Origin: Clostridia bacterium | GTDB taxonomy: Bacteria > Bacillota > Clostridia > Christensenellales > Aristaeellaceae | Direction: 5' to 3' | NCBI GenBank assembly: GCA_017937505.1 | Contig: JAGBDL010000168.1 | Span: 1-51,442 of the forward strand | Length of the DNA stretch: 51,442 nt | Shown here: positions 7,881 to 16,338 of the stretch, one piece after another | How the letters are laid out: each line of letters begins with the position of its first letter | Numbering within the stretch: position 1 is the first letter of the stretch | Notes under the pieces: generated by a model | Database searches by the model: none | Seen by the model: only the letters and a program-made list of their open reading frames with translations | What the model was told of the DNA's origin: nothing | Translations under genes and position numbers: made by a program

Positions 7881-7958
7881 GCAGTCCGGTCATGCAAAGG
7901 GGGCAGTCGGCTGACCGGCTGCCCCTGGCGTCACACAGCAAAATCCGCAAGGGACTGC
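7881..7958 (-). other. Structured spacer downstream of the binding-protein gene
   Basis: Outer arms GCAGTCC (7881-7887) and GGACTGC (7952-7958) enclose an inner hairpin, GGGGCAGTCGG (7900-7910) with CCGGCTGCCCC (7915-7925). No U-tract follows on either strand, so this is not an obvious terminator. In the operon it could protect or uncouple the highly expressed binding-protein message. That role is inference. Confidence 0.5.
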
Positions 7959-7962
7959 CATG

Positions 7963-8055
7963 CTATTTACTCTGAAAGTCCTTCTGCAAAGCTTCGGCCT
8001 CGGTGACAAAGCAGCGGGACTTACAGCACTTGGTCGGAAATGCAGCCAGCATCAT
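7963..8055 (-). CDS. Possible small cysteine-rich peptide (30 aa), unproven
   Basis: A short open frame starts with two ATG codons seven bases after the stop of the binding-protein gene and ends in TAG. It contains the cluster KCCKSRC followed by a mixed charged helix ending in KDFQSK. No Shine-Dalgarno sequence precedes it. The Cys-rich pattern and its placement in the operon are the only arguments for coding, and it may equally be part of the structured spacer or a dispersed repeat. Confidence 0.2.
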   Translation of the reverse strand: MMLAAFPTKCCKSRCFVTEAEALQKDFQSK

Positions 8056-8061
8056 GCCGGT

Positions 8062-9078
8062 TTACTGCGTAACCTTCGCCCACAGCGCGTTCCAGTGATC
8101 CAGGATGTCCTTCTTGTGCTCGGTGAGGTACGGGACATCGCGGAACACCCAGGTGATCTCGTCAGAAGCCGGCAGCCAGGCGTTCTCCGGCACGGTGTAG
8201 CCGGCGTTGGTGTAGCGCAGCGTGCCCTGCTGATAGGCCGCCAGCGCGTTCTGGCCCTCGACAGAGCAGATGAAGTCGATCATCAGCTTGGCATTCTCCG
8301 GGTTCGGGCCGCCCTTGACGAGCGCGCAGCCGAAGGCCGTCGCGGAGGTGCCGTTGGTCGGATACTGGAGACGGATGTTGGTCGCGCCGTCACGGATGAG
8401 GCCCACCGCGCCGTCTTCATAGGTCATGCCCACGACATACTCGCCCGCCTGGGTGTTCTTGAACACGCCGGAGGAGGAACCGAGGATGACGAGGTTCGGC
8501 ATCAGCTTCTCGATATATGCCCAGGCCTCATCGGTATCATTGCCGTACACAGCCATGATGTTGGACAGGTTGTTCCAGGCGGAGGAAGAGCTGTTGGGAT
8601 CAGCGGTGGCGATCATGCCCTTGAGCTTGGGATCCAGCAGATCCTCATAGGACTGGATGTTCAGGCCCAGCTCGGCCTCCAGCTCCTCGTTCACCACGAA
8701 CACGACGGTGGAGAGGTGATCCATGGAGTACAGGCCGTTGGGAGAAGAATAGCCCTCGATGTTCTGCTTGTCGCCCTCAGACACCCAGGCCTCGAAGATG
8801 TCCGCATACGCCATGCCGTCGGAGTCGGCCATGCCGCCCCAGACGAGGTCGCCCTGCGGGTTGCCGGCCTCGCCGGCGATACGGGTGGTCAGCTCGCCCG
8901 CGGAACCGTTGGTCACGACGACCTCGATGTCCGGGTACTTCTCGTTGAAGCAGGTGATCAGCGCGTCCAGATCGGCTTCGGTCATGCTGGAGTAGAGCTG
9001 CACCTCGCCGCCGGCGTAAGCGCACGCCGCTGCGAGCACCATGGTCAGCGCGAGAACCAGAGTCAGGATCTTTTTCAT
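8062..9078 (-). CDS. ABC transporter substrate-binding protein (Fe3+/sugar-phosphate AfuA-like family)
   Basis: The 338-residue protein begins with a classical signal sequence: Lys-Lys, a hydrophobic stretch, then LAAACAYAGG. It could be cut after AYA by signal peptidase I, or lipidated at the Cys if the weak LAAAC lipobox is used. The mature part is a type II periplasmic-binding fold: VQLYSSMTEADLDALI, NPQGDLVWGGMADSD, then AFGCALVKGGPNPENAKLMIDF. This family includes ferric-binding proteins, AfuA-type sugar-phosphate binders and aminoethylphosphonate binders. The ligand cannot be told here. AAAGGAGA precedes the start. The downstream dehydrogenase and phosphatase favour a phosphorylated polyol or sugar over iron (inference). 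Confidence 0.88.
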   Translation of the reverse strand: MKKILTLVLALTMVLAAACAYAGGEVQLYSSMTEADLDALITCFNEKYPDIEVVVTNGSAGELTTRIAGEAGNPQGDLVWGGMADSDGMAYADIFEAWVSEGDKQNIEGYSSPNGLYSMDHLSTVVFVVNEELEAELGLNIQSYEDLLDPKLKGMIATADPNSSSSAWNNLSNIMAVYGNDTDEAWAYIEKLMPNLVILGSSSGVFKNTQAGEYVVGMTYEDGAVGLIRDGATNIRLQYPTNGTSATAFGCALVKGGPNPENAKLMIDFICSVEGQNALAAYQQGTLRYTNAGYTVPENAWLPASDEITWVFRDVPYLTEHKKDILDHWNALWAKVTQ

Positions 9079-9147
9079 TGTCTCGTCTCCTTTTTAGATC
9101 GAATATTTGCCATTGCGGATTCCGCCGCAAGATAGCCAAAGGGAAGG

Positions 9148-10803
9148 TTACAGCCGCACGTCCTCGGATTTGCTCACCTTGAGGTACAGCAGCAGCGAGA
9201 CGGCCGTGACCACCGTCAGGATCGCCGCGAAGGCCGCCGCGATGCCGTCGTTGCCGCGCAGGATGGCCAGATAGGTGGACATCGTCAGCGTGATGCTCTT
9301 GTTGCTGTACAGGATGATCGAGGAGGACAGCTCCGTCACGATCGCGACCCAGCTGAGGATCGCGCCGGAGAGAATGCCGTTGGCCATCATGGGCACGGTG
9401 ATGCGCACGAAGGTCTTCGCCTTGGACGCGCCCAGGCTGATGGCCGCCTCTTCAATGCTGGGCGAGATCTGCATCAGCGTGGCTGTGGCCGATCGTATCG
9501 TGTACGGCAATCGGCGGATGACGAACGAGATCACCATGATCGCGAACGTGCCGGTCAGCGCCAGCGGCTTTTTGCCGAAGGCCAGCAGCAGCGCCAGGCC
9601 CACGACCGCGCCCGGCATGATGTAAGGCAGCATGGAGATCGTGTCAATCGCGTTGTTGAGCGCGCTGGCGCGGCGCACAACGAGGTACGCGATCAGCACG
9701 GCCAGAATCACGATGACGACCAGCGCGATGATGCCCATCACCGCGGTGTTCTTGATCGAGCGGCTCAGCAGCTTCTTGCTCGCCTGCACATAGTTGCCAA
9801 AGCCGTAGCCGCCCTGCCGGATGGAGCCCTTGTAATTGCAGAAGGACAGGTAGATGATGTAGAGCTGCGGCATGAACGCGATGCCGACCAGCAGATAGCA
9901 GTAGGCATGCATCAGGAAGCCGAAGATGCCCTTCGCCTCCTTCTTCTCCACCGGATGCAGCGCATTCATGGAGAACTTGAAGCGGTTGGTGCCCCACTTC
10001 TGGATGGCAAACACGATGGCCGTGATGACCACCGCGACGACCGCCAGCGCGGCGGCGAAGTTGCGGTCCGCACCGCCCTCGCCCAGGTACGCGTTGTAGA
10101 TCATGACCGGGAAGGTCTGGTAGCCCTCGCCGATAAGCATCGGCGTACCGAAGTCCGCAAACGCCTGCATGAACACCATCAGCGCCGCGGCAAGGATCGT
10201 GGGCATGGACAGGGACAGCACGATCTTCACCAGACGCCTCACGCCCGTGCAGCCCATGTTGGCGGCGGCCTCCATCAGCGTGTTGTCGATGTTCTTGAAC
10301 GCGCCGTTCATGTAGATGAACACCAGCGGGAAGAACTTGAGCGACTGCACCAGCAGGATGCCCTTGAAGCCGTAGATGGCCGGCATCTTCACGCCCAGCA
10401 GCGCGGAGAGGAACTTCGTGATCGCGCCGCTGCGTCCCAGCAGCAGGATCCAGGAATACGCCCCGATGAACGGCGCGGACATGCTGCACAGGATGGCGAC
10501 GACGAACAGGAGCTTCGCGCCCCGGATTCTGTAGAACGAGTAGAAATACGCGATCGGCACGCCCAGCAGCAGCGACACCAGCGTGGTGACGATGGTCACC
10601 TTGACGCTGTTGGCCAGAGGCTTGAGGTAGTAGCCGTTGGTATAGGTGAAGAACCGCTTAAAGTTGTCCAGCGAGAACTGCCCGTCCGAGTTGAACACAG
10701 ACTGCTTGAGCAGGCCCACCATCGGGAAGAGCAGAAACACCACGAACAGCGCGAGCAGCAGCAGCGATACGACGATCCACTCGTCAACCTTCTTTGTCTT
10801 CAT
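9148..10803 (-). CDS. ABC transporter permease, two fused inner-membrane domains
   Basis: The protein has 551 residues and about twelve membrane segments in two homologous halves. Each half holds the cytoplasmic EAA loop that contacts the ATPase: EAAANMGCTGVRRLVKIVLS in the first half and EEAAISLGASKAKTFVRITV in the second. Fused permeases of this type occur in FbpB/AfuB-like ferric and sugar-phosphate importers. The N-terminal membrane segment VVSLLLLALFVVFLLFPMVG begins at about residue 11. The start has GGGGGAGGG upstream and lies 16 bases after the ATPase stop. It forms the translocation channel for the binding protein encoded 69 bases downstream. Confidence 0.92.
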   Translation of the reverse strand: MKTKKVDEWIVVSLLLLALFVVFLLFPMVGLLKQSVFNSDGQFSLDNFKRFFTYTNGYYLKPLANSVKVTIVTTLVSLLLGVPIAYFYSFYRIRGAKLLFVVAILCSMSAPFIGAYSWILLLGRSGAITKFLSALLGVKMPAIYGFKGILLVQSLKFFPLVFIYMNGAFKNIDNTLMEAAANMGCTGVRRLVKIVLSLSMPTILAAALMVFMQAFADFGTPMLIGEGYQTFPVMIYNAYLGEGGADRNFAAALAVVAVVITAIVFAIQKWGTNRFKFSMNALHPVEKKEAKGIFGFLMHAYCYLLVGIAFMPQLYIIYLSFCNYKGSIRQGGYGFGNYVQASKKLLSRSIKNTAVMGIIALVVIVILAVLIAYLVVRRASALNNAIDTISMLPYIMPGAVVGLALLLAFGKKPLALTGTFAIMVISFVIRRLPYTIRSATATLMQISPSIEEAAISLGASKAKTFVRITVPMMANGILSGAILSWVAIVTELSSSIILYSNKSITLTMSTYLAILRGNDGIAAAFAAILTVVTAVSLLLYLKVSKSEDVRL

Positions 10804-10819
10804 AGACGCCCTCCCCCGC

Positions 10820-11938
10820 TCACGCGCCGGCGCAGTCGTTCTGCACGCCGGTGAGGATATTGGCCGAGCCGTCGGCGGTGAAGAGATTGACCTTGTCCGT
10901 GTTGATGGTCAGGCGGATCTTCGTGCCCGGCTCAATGATGCTGTCAATGGAGGATTCCTGGATGATCTCGGCCTCCTCGCCGGACTCCAGATGCACGAAG
11001 TAGTGGGTCATCAGGCCCAGGAACACGCAGTCGTCCACCGTCGCGGAAATGCCCGGCGCATCGGCGTCGCGGCTGAGCAACAGCTCCTCCGGGCGCACGG
11101 ACATGACCACGTCCTGCGCCGTGCGATACTTCTCCTGCACGTTGTTCATCTGCGCGCGGTAGCCGCTGGCGGTGACCAGCTCGCAGCGGCCGTCCTGCAC
11201 GTCCAGCCGCGCCTTCATCACGTTGGAGCGGCCGATGAACGTGGAGACAAACAGGTTGGCCGGGCGCTGATAAATGTTCTTGGGCGTGCCCACGTGCTGA
11301 ATCACGCCGGCGTTCATGACCGCGATGCGGTCGGAGACCGCCATGGCCTCCTCCTGATCGTGCGTGACGTACACGGTGGTGATGCCCACGCTGTGCTGGA
11401 TGTTCTTGATGACGGTGCGCATCTCCACGCGCAGCTTCGCGTCGAGGTTGGAGAGCGGCTCGTCAAAGAGCAGCACGTCCGGCTCGATGCACAGCGCGCG
11501 GGCCAGCGCGACGCGCTGCTGCTGGCCGCCGGAGAGGCGCTCAGGCAGGCGGTCGGCATACTCGTCCACGTGCATCAGCTTCATGAACTTCTCGGTCTGC
11601 TCCTTCACCTTGTCCTTGGGGAGCTTTCTGTTCTGCAGGCCGAACTCGACGTTTTTGCGCACGGTCATGTGCGGGAAGATCGCGTAATTCTGGAACACCA
11701 TGCCGATGTTGCGCTTGGCTGGGTCCAGATCGTTGATGAGCGTGTCGTTGAAATAGAACTCGCCGCCCTCGATGGAGTTGAAGCCCGCGATCATGCGCAG
11801 CAGCGTGGTCTTGCCGCAGCCGGAGGGGCCCAGCAGCGTAAAGAATTCGCCCTCCCTGATTTCCAGGCTGAGATCGGGAATGATGACGTTGTTGCCATAC
11901 TTTTTGAGGGCATGACGGATGGAAATGCGGTCGCTCAC
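10820..11938 (-). CDS. ABC transporter ATP-binding protein
   Basis: The 372-residue ATPase energises the importer. The order is Walker A GPSGCGKTT, signature LSGGQQQRVALARAL, Walker B VLLFDEP with the catalytic Glu, D-loop SNLDAK and switch VTHDQEEAMA, followed by a C-terminal TOBE-like regulatory domain of about 120 residues, as in FbpC/PotA-type proteins. The frame is open further upstream, but GTG 11938 is preferred because GGAGGA sits at ideal spacing, and the extra N-terminus would extend into the 5' leader. It is the first gene of the operon and is preceded by a near-consensus promoter at 12038-12066. Confidence 0.92.
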   Translation of the reverse strand: MSDRISIRHALKKYGNNVIIPDLSLEIREGEFFTLLGPSGCGKTTLLRMIAGFNSIEGGEFYFNDTLINDLDPAKRNIGMVFQNYAIFPHMTVRKNVEFGLQNRKLPKDKVKEQTEKFMKLMHVDEYADRLPERLSGGQQQRVALARALCIEPDVLLFDEPLSNLDAKLRVEMRTVIKNIQHSVGITTVYVTHDQEEAMAVSDRIAVMNAGVIQHVGTPKNIYQRPANLFVSTFIGRSNVMKARLDVQDGRCELVTASGYRAQMNNVQEKYRTAQDVVMSVRPEELLLSRDADAPGISATVDDCVFLGLMTHYFVHLESGEEAEIIQESSIDSIIEPGTKIRLTINTDKVNLFTADGSANILTGVQNDCAGA

Positions 11939-12037
11939 GGCTTTCTTCCTCCATATCGATTGAATCCTTCGGCTGCACACAGGAAGAATGGGTCGCACAT
12001 CCTCCCGGTTTGGCCGAAATCGGTCATTTTTGTCTAT

Positions 12038-12066
12038 ATTATATATGTGCAATATACAAAAGTCAA
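12038..12066 (-). promoter_or_regulatory. Strong sigma-A promoter of the ABC importer operon
   Basis: On the minus strand TTGACT (12066-12061) and a perfect TATAAT (12043-12038) are 17 bases apart. The spacer and -10 region hold an imperfect A/T-rich inverted repeat (TATATT ... AATATA) that could be an operator. The leader to the GTG start is about 90 bases. Confidence 0.85.
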
Positions 12067-12213
12067 TCATGTTTCCCTGACTCACCCGATATAATTTAAC
12101 AATTTCTGTTCCTGCTCTTTACCTTCTTTTTACATCCATCCCCGATCCTGCACGCATAAAAATGGCCGGCGCGCCTCATCCTGTAAAGGATCCTATTGAC
12201 GGAGGCGGTACCG

Positions 12214-12891
12214 ATGGAGTTTGCAAAGATCCTGCTGTCTTCCCTGCTGTCCTATGCCGCGCTTTTTCTGTGCGCGAAGGTGATCGGACGCAAGCAGATT
12301 TCGCAGCTGAATTTTCTTGACTACATCACCGGCATCACCATCGGCTCCATCGCGGCGGAGCTGGCAACCGACCTGGAGAACATGTGGAAGCCGCTCGTGG
12401 CGATGGGCATCTATGCGCTGCTGACCTGGCTTCTGACGCTCATCGTCAAACGCGCTGCACGCAGCCGCAAGTTTCTCGACGGCACGCCGACCATCATCAT
12501 GCAAAACGGAAAGCTCTACCGCAGCAATATGAAGAAGGCCAAGCTGGATCTGAGCGAATTCATGGTCATGTGCCGCGAGCAGGGCTATTTCAACCTGGCC
12601 GACATCCACACGGCCGTCTTTGAGTACAACGGCAAGCTGACCATCCTCCCCGTCAGCAAAAAGCGCCCGGCTACGCCTGCGGACATGAAGCTCTCCCCGG
12701 AGCAGGAGACGCTTTCCACTGAGGTGATCATGGACGGCCGCATTCTGGAGGAAAACCTGCACAGGATGGGGCTGAACGCCGCGTGGCTTGACAAGCAGCT
12801 GCGCGCGCAGGGCGTCCACGACGCCAAGGCCGTGTTCCTGGGGCTATGCGACGCGCAGAACAAGCTGACGCTCTACAAGATGGACCCATAA
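12214..12891 (+). CDS. DUF421/YetF-family membrane protein
   Basis: The protein has 225 residues. Three hydrophobic segments occupy the first 85 residues, with the family-typical CAKVIGRKQISQLNFLDYI and GITIGSIAAELATD. A cytoplasmic YetF C-terminal domain follows: GTPTIIMQNGKLYRSNMKKA, then MVMCREQGYFNLADIHTAVFE. Members such as Bacillus YetF are membrane proteins of sporulating Firmicutes, some linked to spore properties; the biochemical role is not settled. ATG 12214 has GGAGG eight bases upstream. It is divergent from the ABC importer operon and is followed by the tocopherol-cyclase-like gene 25 bases later, so the two are probably co-transcribed. Confidence 0.9.
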   Translation: MEFAKILLSSLLSYAALFLCAKVIGRKQISQLNFLDYITGITIGSIAAELATDLENMWKPLVAMGIYALLTWLLTLIVKRAARSRKFLDGTPTIIMQNGKLYRSNMKKAKLDLSEFMVMCREQGYFNLADIHTAVFEYNGKLTILPVSKKRPATPADMKLSPEQETLSTEVIMDGRILEENLHRMGLNAAWLDKQLRAQGVHDAKAVFLGLCDAQNKLTLYKMDP

Positions 12892-12916
12892 CGCGGCATG
12901 CGGTGAAGGTGAGCTG

Positions 12917-13810
12917 ATGATACGGTTTGATCACGGGGAAAACCGGCGCGGCCCGTATTTTGAGGGCTGGTATCTGAAATGCCAGAAGAAGACAGGCGAA
13001 TCCCTCGCGCTCATCCCTGCCCTGCACATCGACGCCTCCGGCAGACGAAGCGCGTCGCTTCAGGTGGTGGCCGGAGACAGGGCGTGGCATCTGGATGTCC
13101 CTTGCGAAACGTTCCGCGCTTCAACGGATGGATTCTCCGTTTCTCTGGGCAAGTGTGTCTTTTCATCAGAGGGCATGTCGCTTGACGTCGATGCGTCCGG
13201 CCTCGTGCTGCGCGGCCGGCTGGATTTCGGCCCGTTCACGCCGCTTGCTTCCGACATCATGGGCCCCTTCCGGCTCTTTGCCGGCATGGAATGCGCGCAC
13301 GGCGTCGTCAGCATGTCGCATTCGCTCACCGGACAGGTGCTTCTCAATGGGGACATTCTCGATTTTGACGGCGGCACAGGATACATCGAGACCGACCGCG
13401 GGCGCTCCTTTCCCAGCGCCTATCTGTGGACGCAATGTCTGTGGACACAGCCGCAGCCGGTCAGCCTGATGTGCGCCGTCGCGACGATTCCCCTGCCCGT
13501 CGGCCGCTTCACCGGCTGCATCTGCGCGGTATGCTGCGGCGGGCGCGAGTACCGTCTGGCGACGTACCGCGGCGCATCGGCAGAGCGCTGGTCAGAAAAA
13601 GGCGCCGTAATCCGGCAGGGCAAATACCGTTTGGAAATCGACGTGCTCAGCGCGCAGGGACTTCCCCTCCGCGCGCCCGTGCAGGGCCGGATGACGCGCA
13701 CCATCCGCGAAAGCCTCTGCGCAAAGGTGCGCTGCCGGTTCTTTATCCGGGATCGTCTGCTCTTTGATCACACCGACGACAGGGCAAGCTTTGAGTTTTC
13801 TTGTTCCTAA
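12917..13810 (+). CDS. Tocopherol-cyclase-like family protein
   Basis: The protein has 297 residues. It shows the signature order of the tocopherol cyclase family: YFEGWYLKCQ near residue 14, PFRLFAGMECAHGVVSMSH in the middle and GYIETDRGRSFPSAYLWTQ near 155. The plant and cyanobacterial enzymes close the chromanol ring of vitamin E, but a strict anaerobe is not expected to make tocopherol. Bacterial homologues with the same motif are common in Clostridia and their function is unknown. No signal peptide is seen. It follows the YetF gene at short distance and is closed by a hairpin at 13885-13923. Confidence 0.82.
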   Translation: MIRFDHGENRRGPYFEGWYLKCQKKTGESLALIPALHIDASGRRSASLQVVAGDRAWHLDVPCETFRASTDGFSVSLGKCVFSSEGMSLDVDASGLVLRGRLDFGPFTPLASDIMGPFRLFAGMECAHGVVSMSHSLTGQVLLNGDILDFDGGTGYIETDRGRSFPSAYLWTQCLWTQPQPVSLMCAVATIPLPVGRFTGCICAVCCGGREYRLATYRGASAERWSEKGAVIRQGKYRLEIDVLSAQGLPLRAPVQGRMTRTIRESLCAKVRCRFFIRDRLLFDHTDDRASFEFSCS

Positions 13811-13884
13811 GCTCTCTTTGCGCGTGCAATCCGTTTCATCTGCGCGATGATCCGCATATACTGCCAATCTGCGAGGATGCAAAA

Positions 13885-13923
13885 CAGCTATGGTTTGAAG
13901 GAAGACCTTCGGAACCATAGCTG
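13885..13923 (+). terminator. Hairpin terminator between convergent genes
   Basis: CAGCTATGGTT (13885-13895) pairs perfectly with AACCATAGCTG (13913-13923), with a nested GAAGG/CCTTC in the loop. It is followed by CTTTCTATT, a weak U-tract. It separates the plus-strand gene from the minus-strand protease gene. Confidence 0.7.
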
Positions 13924-14026
13924 CTTTCTATTGGGCACAGGGCGTTTTTGAGCGCTTCAGCCAGGATCCCTGCCCCCCAAACGCTGTCGCACCCGCGCCG
14001 CCGGATTCACCGCGCTCAGCTGCGCC

Positions 14027-14935
14027 TCACGCCCAGAAGTCCTCCGTCCTTTTCAGGATTTCCTCGGTCGGCGTGACCGTCGCCTCGTAGATCGACGCGC
14101 CGGTTTTCCGGAGATAATGCCCGATCAGCGCATATCCGCAGGCGTAGCCGCCGCAATACGGCATCCCGATGGGCTGACCGCCGCGCAGCGCCATGATCTC
14201 GTCGCCGTAGAGATACGAGGAAAGCGTCCCAAAATCGCTTGTCCCGAGCTTGTCCCGGATGAGCGGCTTGACGACCTCCCGCAGCGTCTGCGGCGACGTC
14301 TCCCGTACCCACCTGCCGACCTTGTCCTCGCCGAACATGCCGGCGGCGAAGGTCTCCGCCAGCCCCTCCGAGACGATCATGTCCGCCAGGGTGATCTGAT
14401 TGCTCCACTGCATGAACTGCCAGCGGACATTGTGATTGGTTTCATGCGCCAGCGCCACGGGCAGCAGGGCAAGCGACCGCTCGCTTGGGACAATCGAGCC
14501 GATGATATAGCCGGGGATGCCGCCGTCGCCGCAATAGTCGCCGGCCATCGCAGTCATGGGGCTCTGCGGATCGCTCAGCAGAACTGTGAACACGTACTCC
14601 TGCTTCAGCAGTCTGATGCCGTGCCGTTCAAAGCCCTCGAGCGTGTTGCGGATGCTGCTTTCGCAGCTCGCCCAAAACGCCTCGTCGCTGATCTTCCCGA
14701 TTTCCGTCTCGCGCTCCCGCGTGATCTGCGCCGGCGCGTAATAGCCGCTCATCGCGGCGGCGGACACCACGTCGTAGCCGCCGGCGGTTTCCGCCCTCAG
14801 CGGGGCGCCGACGCACGCCCATTTGAATTCGAAGGGCTTCATCAGCACGTCCCGATACAGGTTGTCTTTTTCTTCCGGTGCCGCGCTCATCATGCTGCGA
14901 TAGATGCGGTCGGAACGGATTGCCGTAATGTTCAT
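14027..14935 (-). CDS. DUF2268-type putative zinc-dependent protease
   Basis: The 302-residue protein carries the zinc-protease motif HExxH as HETNH near residue 163, followed about 25 residues later by SEGLAETFA, which would supply the third ligand Glu. The C-terminal part, GGYACGYALIGHYLRKTG, is also typical of DUF2268. The N-terminus lacks a signal peptide, so it should be cytoplasmic. ATG 14935 is chosen because AGGAG is nine bases upstream; an earlier ATG at 14986 has none. Neighbours give no functional clue. Family assignment is fairly sure; substrate is unknown. Confidence 0.8.
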   Translation of the reverse strand: MNITAIRSDRIYRSMMSAAPEEKDNLYRDVLMKPFEFKWACVGAPLRAETAGGYDVVSAAAMSGYYAPAQITRERETEIGKISDEAFWASCESSIRNTLEGFERHGIRLLKQEYVFTVLLSDPQSPMTAMAGDYCGDGGIPGYIIGSIVPSERSLALLPVALAHETNHNVRWQFMQWSNQITLADMIVSEGLAETFAAGMFGEDKVGRWVRETSPQTLREVVKPLIRDKLGTSDFGTLSSYLYGDEIMALRGGQPIGMPYCGGYACGYALIGHYLRKTGASIYEATVTPTEEILKRTEDFWA

Positions 14936-15060
14936 CGCAAAATCTCCTTGTGCTTTCTCATGTCCGAACATGCGCACAGGATACACGATGACGCAGCGTC
15001 AGGGTCAATAGGTTTTTTCGAATTTTCCAAATCATTTTTGCGATCAATGAAACGGCAGCT

Positions 15061-15249
15061 TCAGGCGCCGCTTCCCTTTTTCCCGTTTACATATGCCCAG
15101 AACGCCCGGGTCTGCGGCCAGTACCGGATGTCCCAGCGTTCAAAGCTCCATTCCTCCATATAATCGTTGCACTCGTAATCGATATAAGCGTTCTCCTCGT
15201 CACAACAGAGACGCTGAACAAATCCCGGGCCCCGCTGCCATGGGGTCAC
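15061..15249 (-). CDS. Hypothetical 62-residue aromatic/acidic protein, possibly coupled to the DUF4097 gene
   Basis: A GTG start at 15249 overlaps the TGA of the DUF4097 gene in the arrangement GTGA, which is common for coupled translation. The product is rich in Trp, Tyr, Asp and Glu (for example YECNDYMEEWSFERWDIRYW), which is unusual for a chance frame in GC-rich DNA. There is no clear ribosome binding site and no family is recognised. It could also be the remnant of a longer gene. Confidence 0.4.
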   Translation of the reverse strand: MTPWQRGPGFVQRLCCDEENAYIDYECNDYMEEWSFERWDIRYWPQTRAFWAYVNGKKGSGA

Positions 15250-16151
15250 TGCCTGATTTCGATGGCAATGCTGCCGCTGGTGGTGGTAATTTCGCATTTT
15301 CCTCCACCGGCGCAGCGGGGAATGCGCACGCTTCCGCTGGTGCTGCGCGTCATGAAGGTCTTGTCCGAAAGAATCGACCCCTTCACAGAGCCGCTGGTGG
15401 TTTCAATCCTGATGGCGCCGCCGTCGCATCCGTCCAGCGCCACGCCGCCGCTGACGCTCTTGGCATACAGACGCCTTTCCGCAATGACGTCGGTCAGTTC
15501 AATCCTCCCGGATGTGGATTGGGCAATGATCTCGCCGCTTCGGATGTGGGCAAGCTCCACCCTGCCGCTGATGGATTCTGCCGTGAGCTTCTCCGGTGAG
15601 GCATTCTCGATGGTGACTCTGCCGCTGGTGCTCTCCGCCTGCAGCTCCCTTTTCACCTGAGAAAGCATCCGGACGTCGCCGCTGATGCTCTCCAGCATGG
15701 CGCTTTCAAAGGTGAAGCCGTCGTCCACGCGGATGCTTCCGGCCATCGAATGGAGCGTGAGCCTTCCATATGCTTTCTCCGGCAGATAGACTTCCACATC
15801 CGGGATGCCCAAGGAGACGCCGATGCGCCGGTACCATTTTCTTTGATCATGGCGCCGGACGCTGAGCTCACCGCCGCTGACCGTAACCGTGTGAGAAACG
15901 CTGCCGTCCTGCTTTTCCGGGCAGACGACCCTGCATGGGCCATCCGCCGCGAGCAGGATGCGCACATTGCATTCCGCGTCCTCAACACGGATATCCGTGA
16001 ACGCGTCTGTGACCTCATAGGTTTTCATTTCATAGGACAGCCCCTTTATCTTCACAATGCCCTCATCCCCTTTTGCCGCAGCCGTCATCACGCCGCCTAC
16101 TGCCGCCAGCAGAAACGCCGCGCATATCCCCATTTTCTTTGCAAGATTCAC
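15246..16151 (-). CDS. DUF4097 beta-strand-repeat protein, secreted or membrane-attached
   Basis: The protein has 301 residues. An N-terminal hydrophobic segment (KKMGICAAFLLAAVGGVMTA) acts as signal or anchor. From about residue 125, degenerate repeats of roughly 20-24 residues follow, each with the core S-x-S-G-x-[VI], such as MLESISGDVRM, LQAESTSGRVTIE, LTAESISGRVEL and IIAQSTSGRIEL. This is the stacked beta-strand pattern of DUF4097. Such proteins often accompany PadR/DUF1700 regulators; none is adjacent here. GGGGAGG precedes the start. The upstream gene encodes an XRE-AbrB regulator. Function is unknown; a role in envelope sensing is only a guess. Confidence 0.85.
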   Translation of the reverse strand: MNLAKKMGICAAFLLAAVGGVMTAAAKGDEGIVKIKGLSYEMKTYEVTDAFTDIRVEDAECNVRILLAADGPCRVVCPEKQDGSVSHTVTVSGGELSVRRHDQRKWYRRIGVSLGIPDVEVYLPEKAYGRLTLHSMAGSIRVDDGFTFESAMLESISGDVRMLSQVKRELQAESTSGRVTIENASPEKLTAESISGRVELAHIRSGEIIAQSTSGRIELTDVIAERRLYAKSVSGGVALDGCDGGAIRIETTSGSVKGSILSDKTFMTRSTSGSVRIPRCAGGGKCEITTTSGSIAIEIRQ

Positions 16152-16234
16152 TTTGTTGCCTCCCCTTTCATCACCGGAGCGTTTTCTCAGGCATGAGCTT
16201 CCATCTCATTCAAGTGACGCTCCCATCATACAGG

Positions 16235-16263
16235 AAACCGCGCCTGACGGATAGGCGCGGTTT
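16235..16263 (-). terminator. Strong hairpin between the XRE-AbrB gene and the DUF4097 gene
   Basis: AAACCGCGCCT (16235-16245) pairs perfectly with AGGCGCGGTTT (16253-16263) around a 7-base loop. No long U-tract follows on either strand. On the minus strand it lies between the upstream regulator gene and the DUF4097 gene, so it may be a partial terminator or an mRNA boundary. Confidence 0.55.
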
Positions 16264-16338
16264 GCAGAGAATTGTGTCCGTTTTATAGCCTCCGGGCCTC
16301 ATGTGACGATCATCGCCGCTCGTGCAGCACATAATCGG

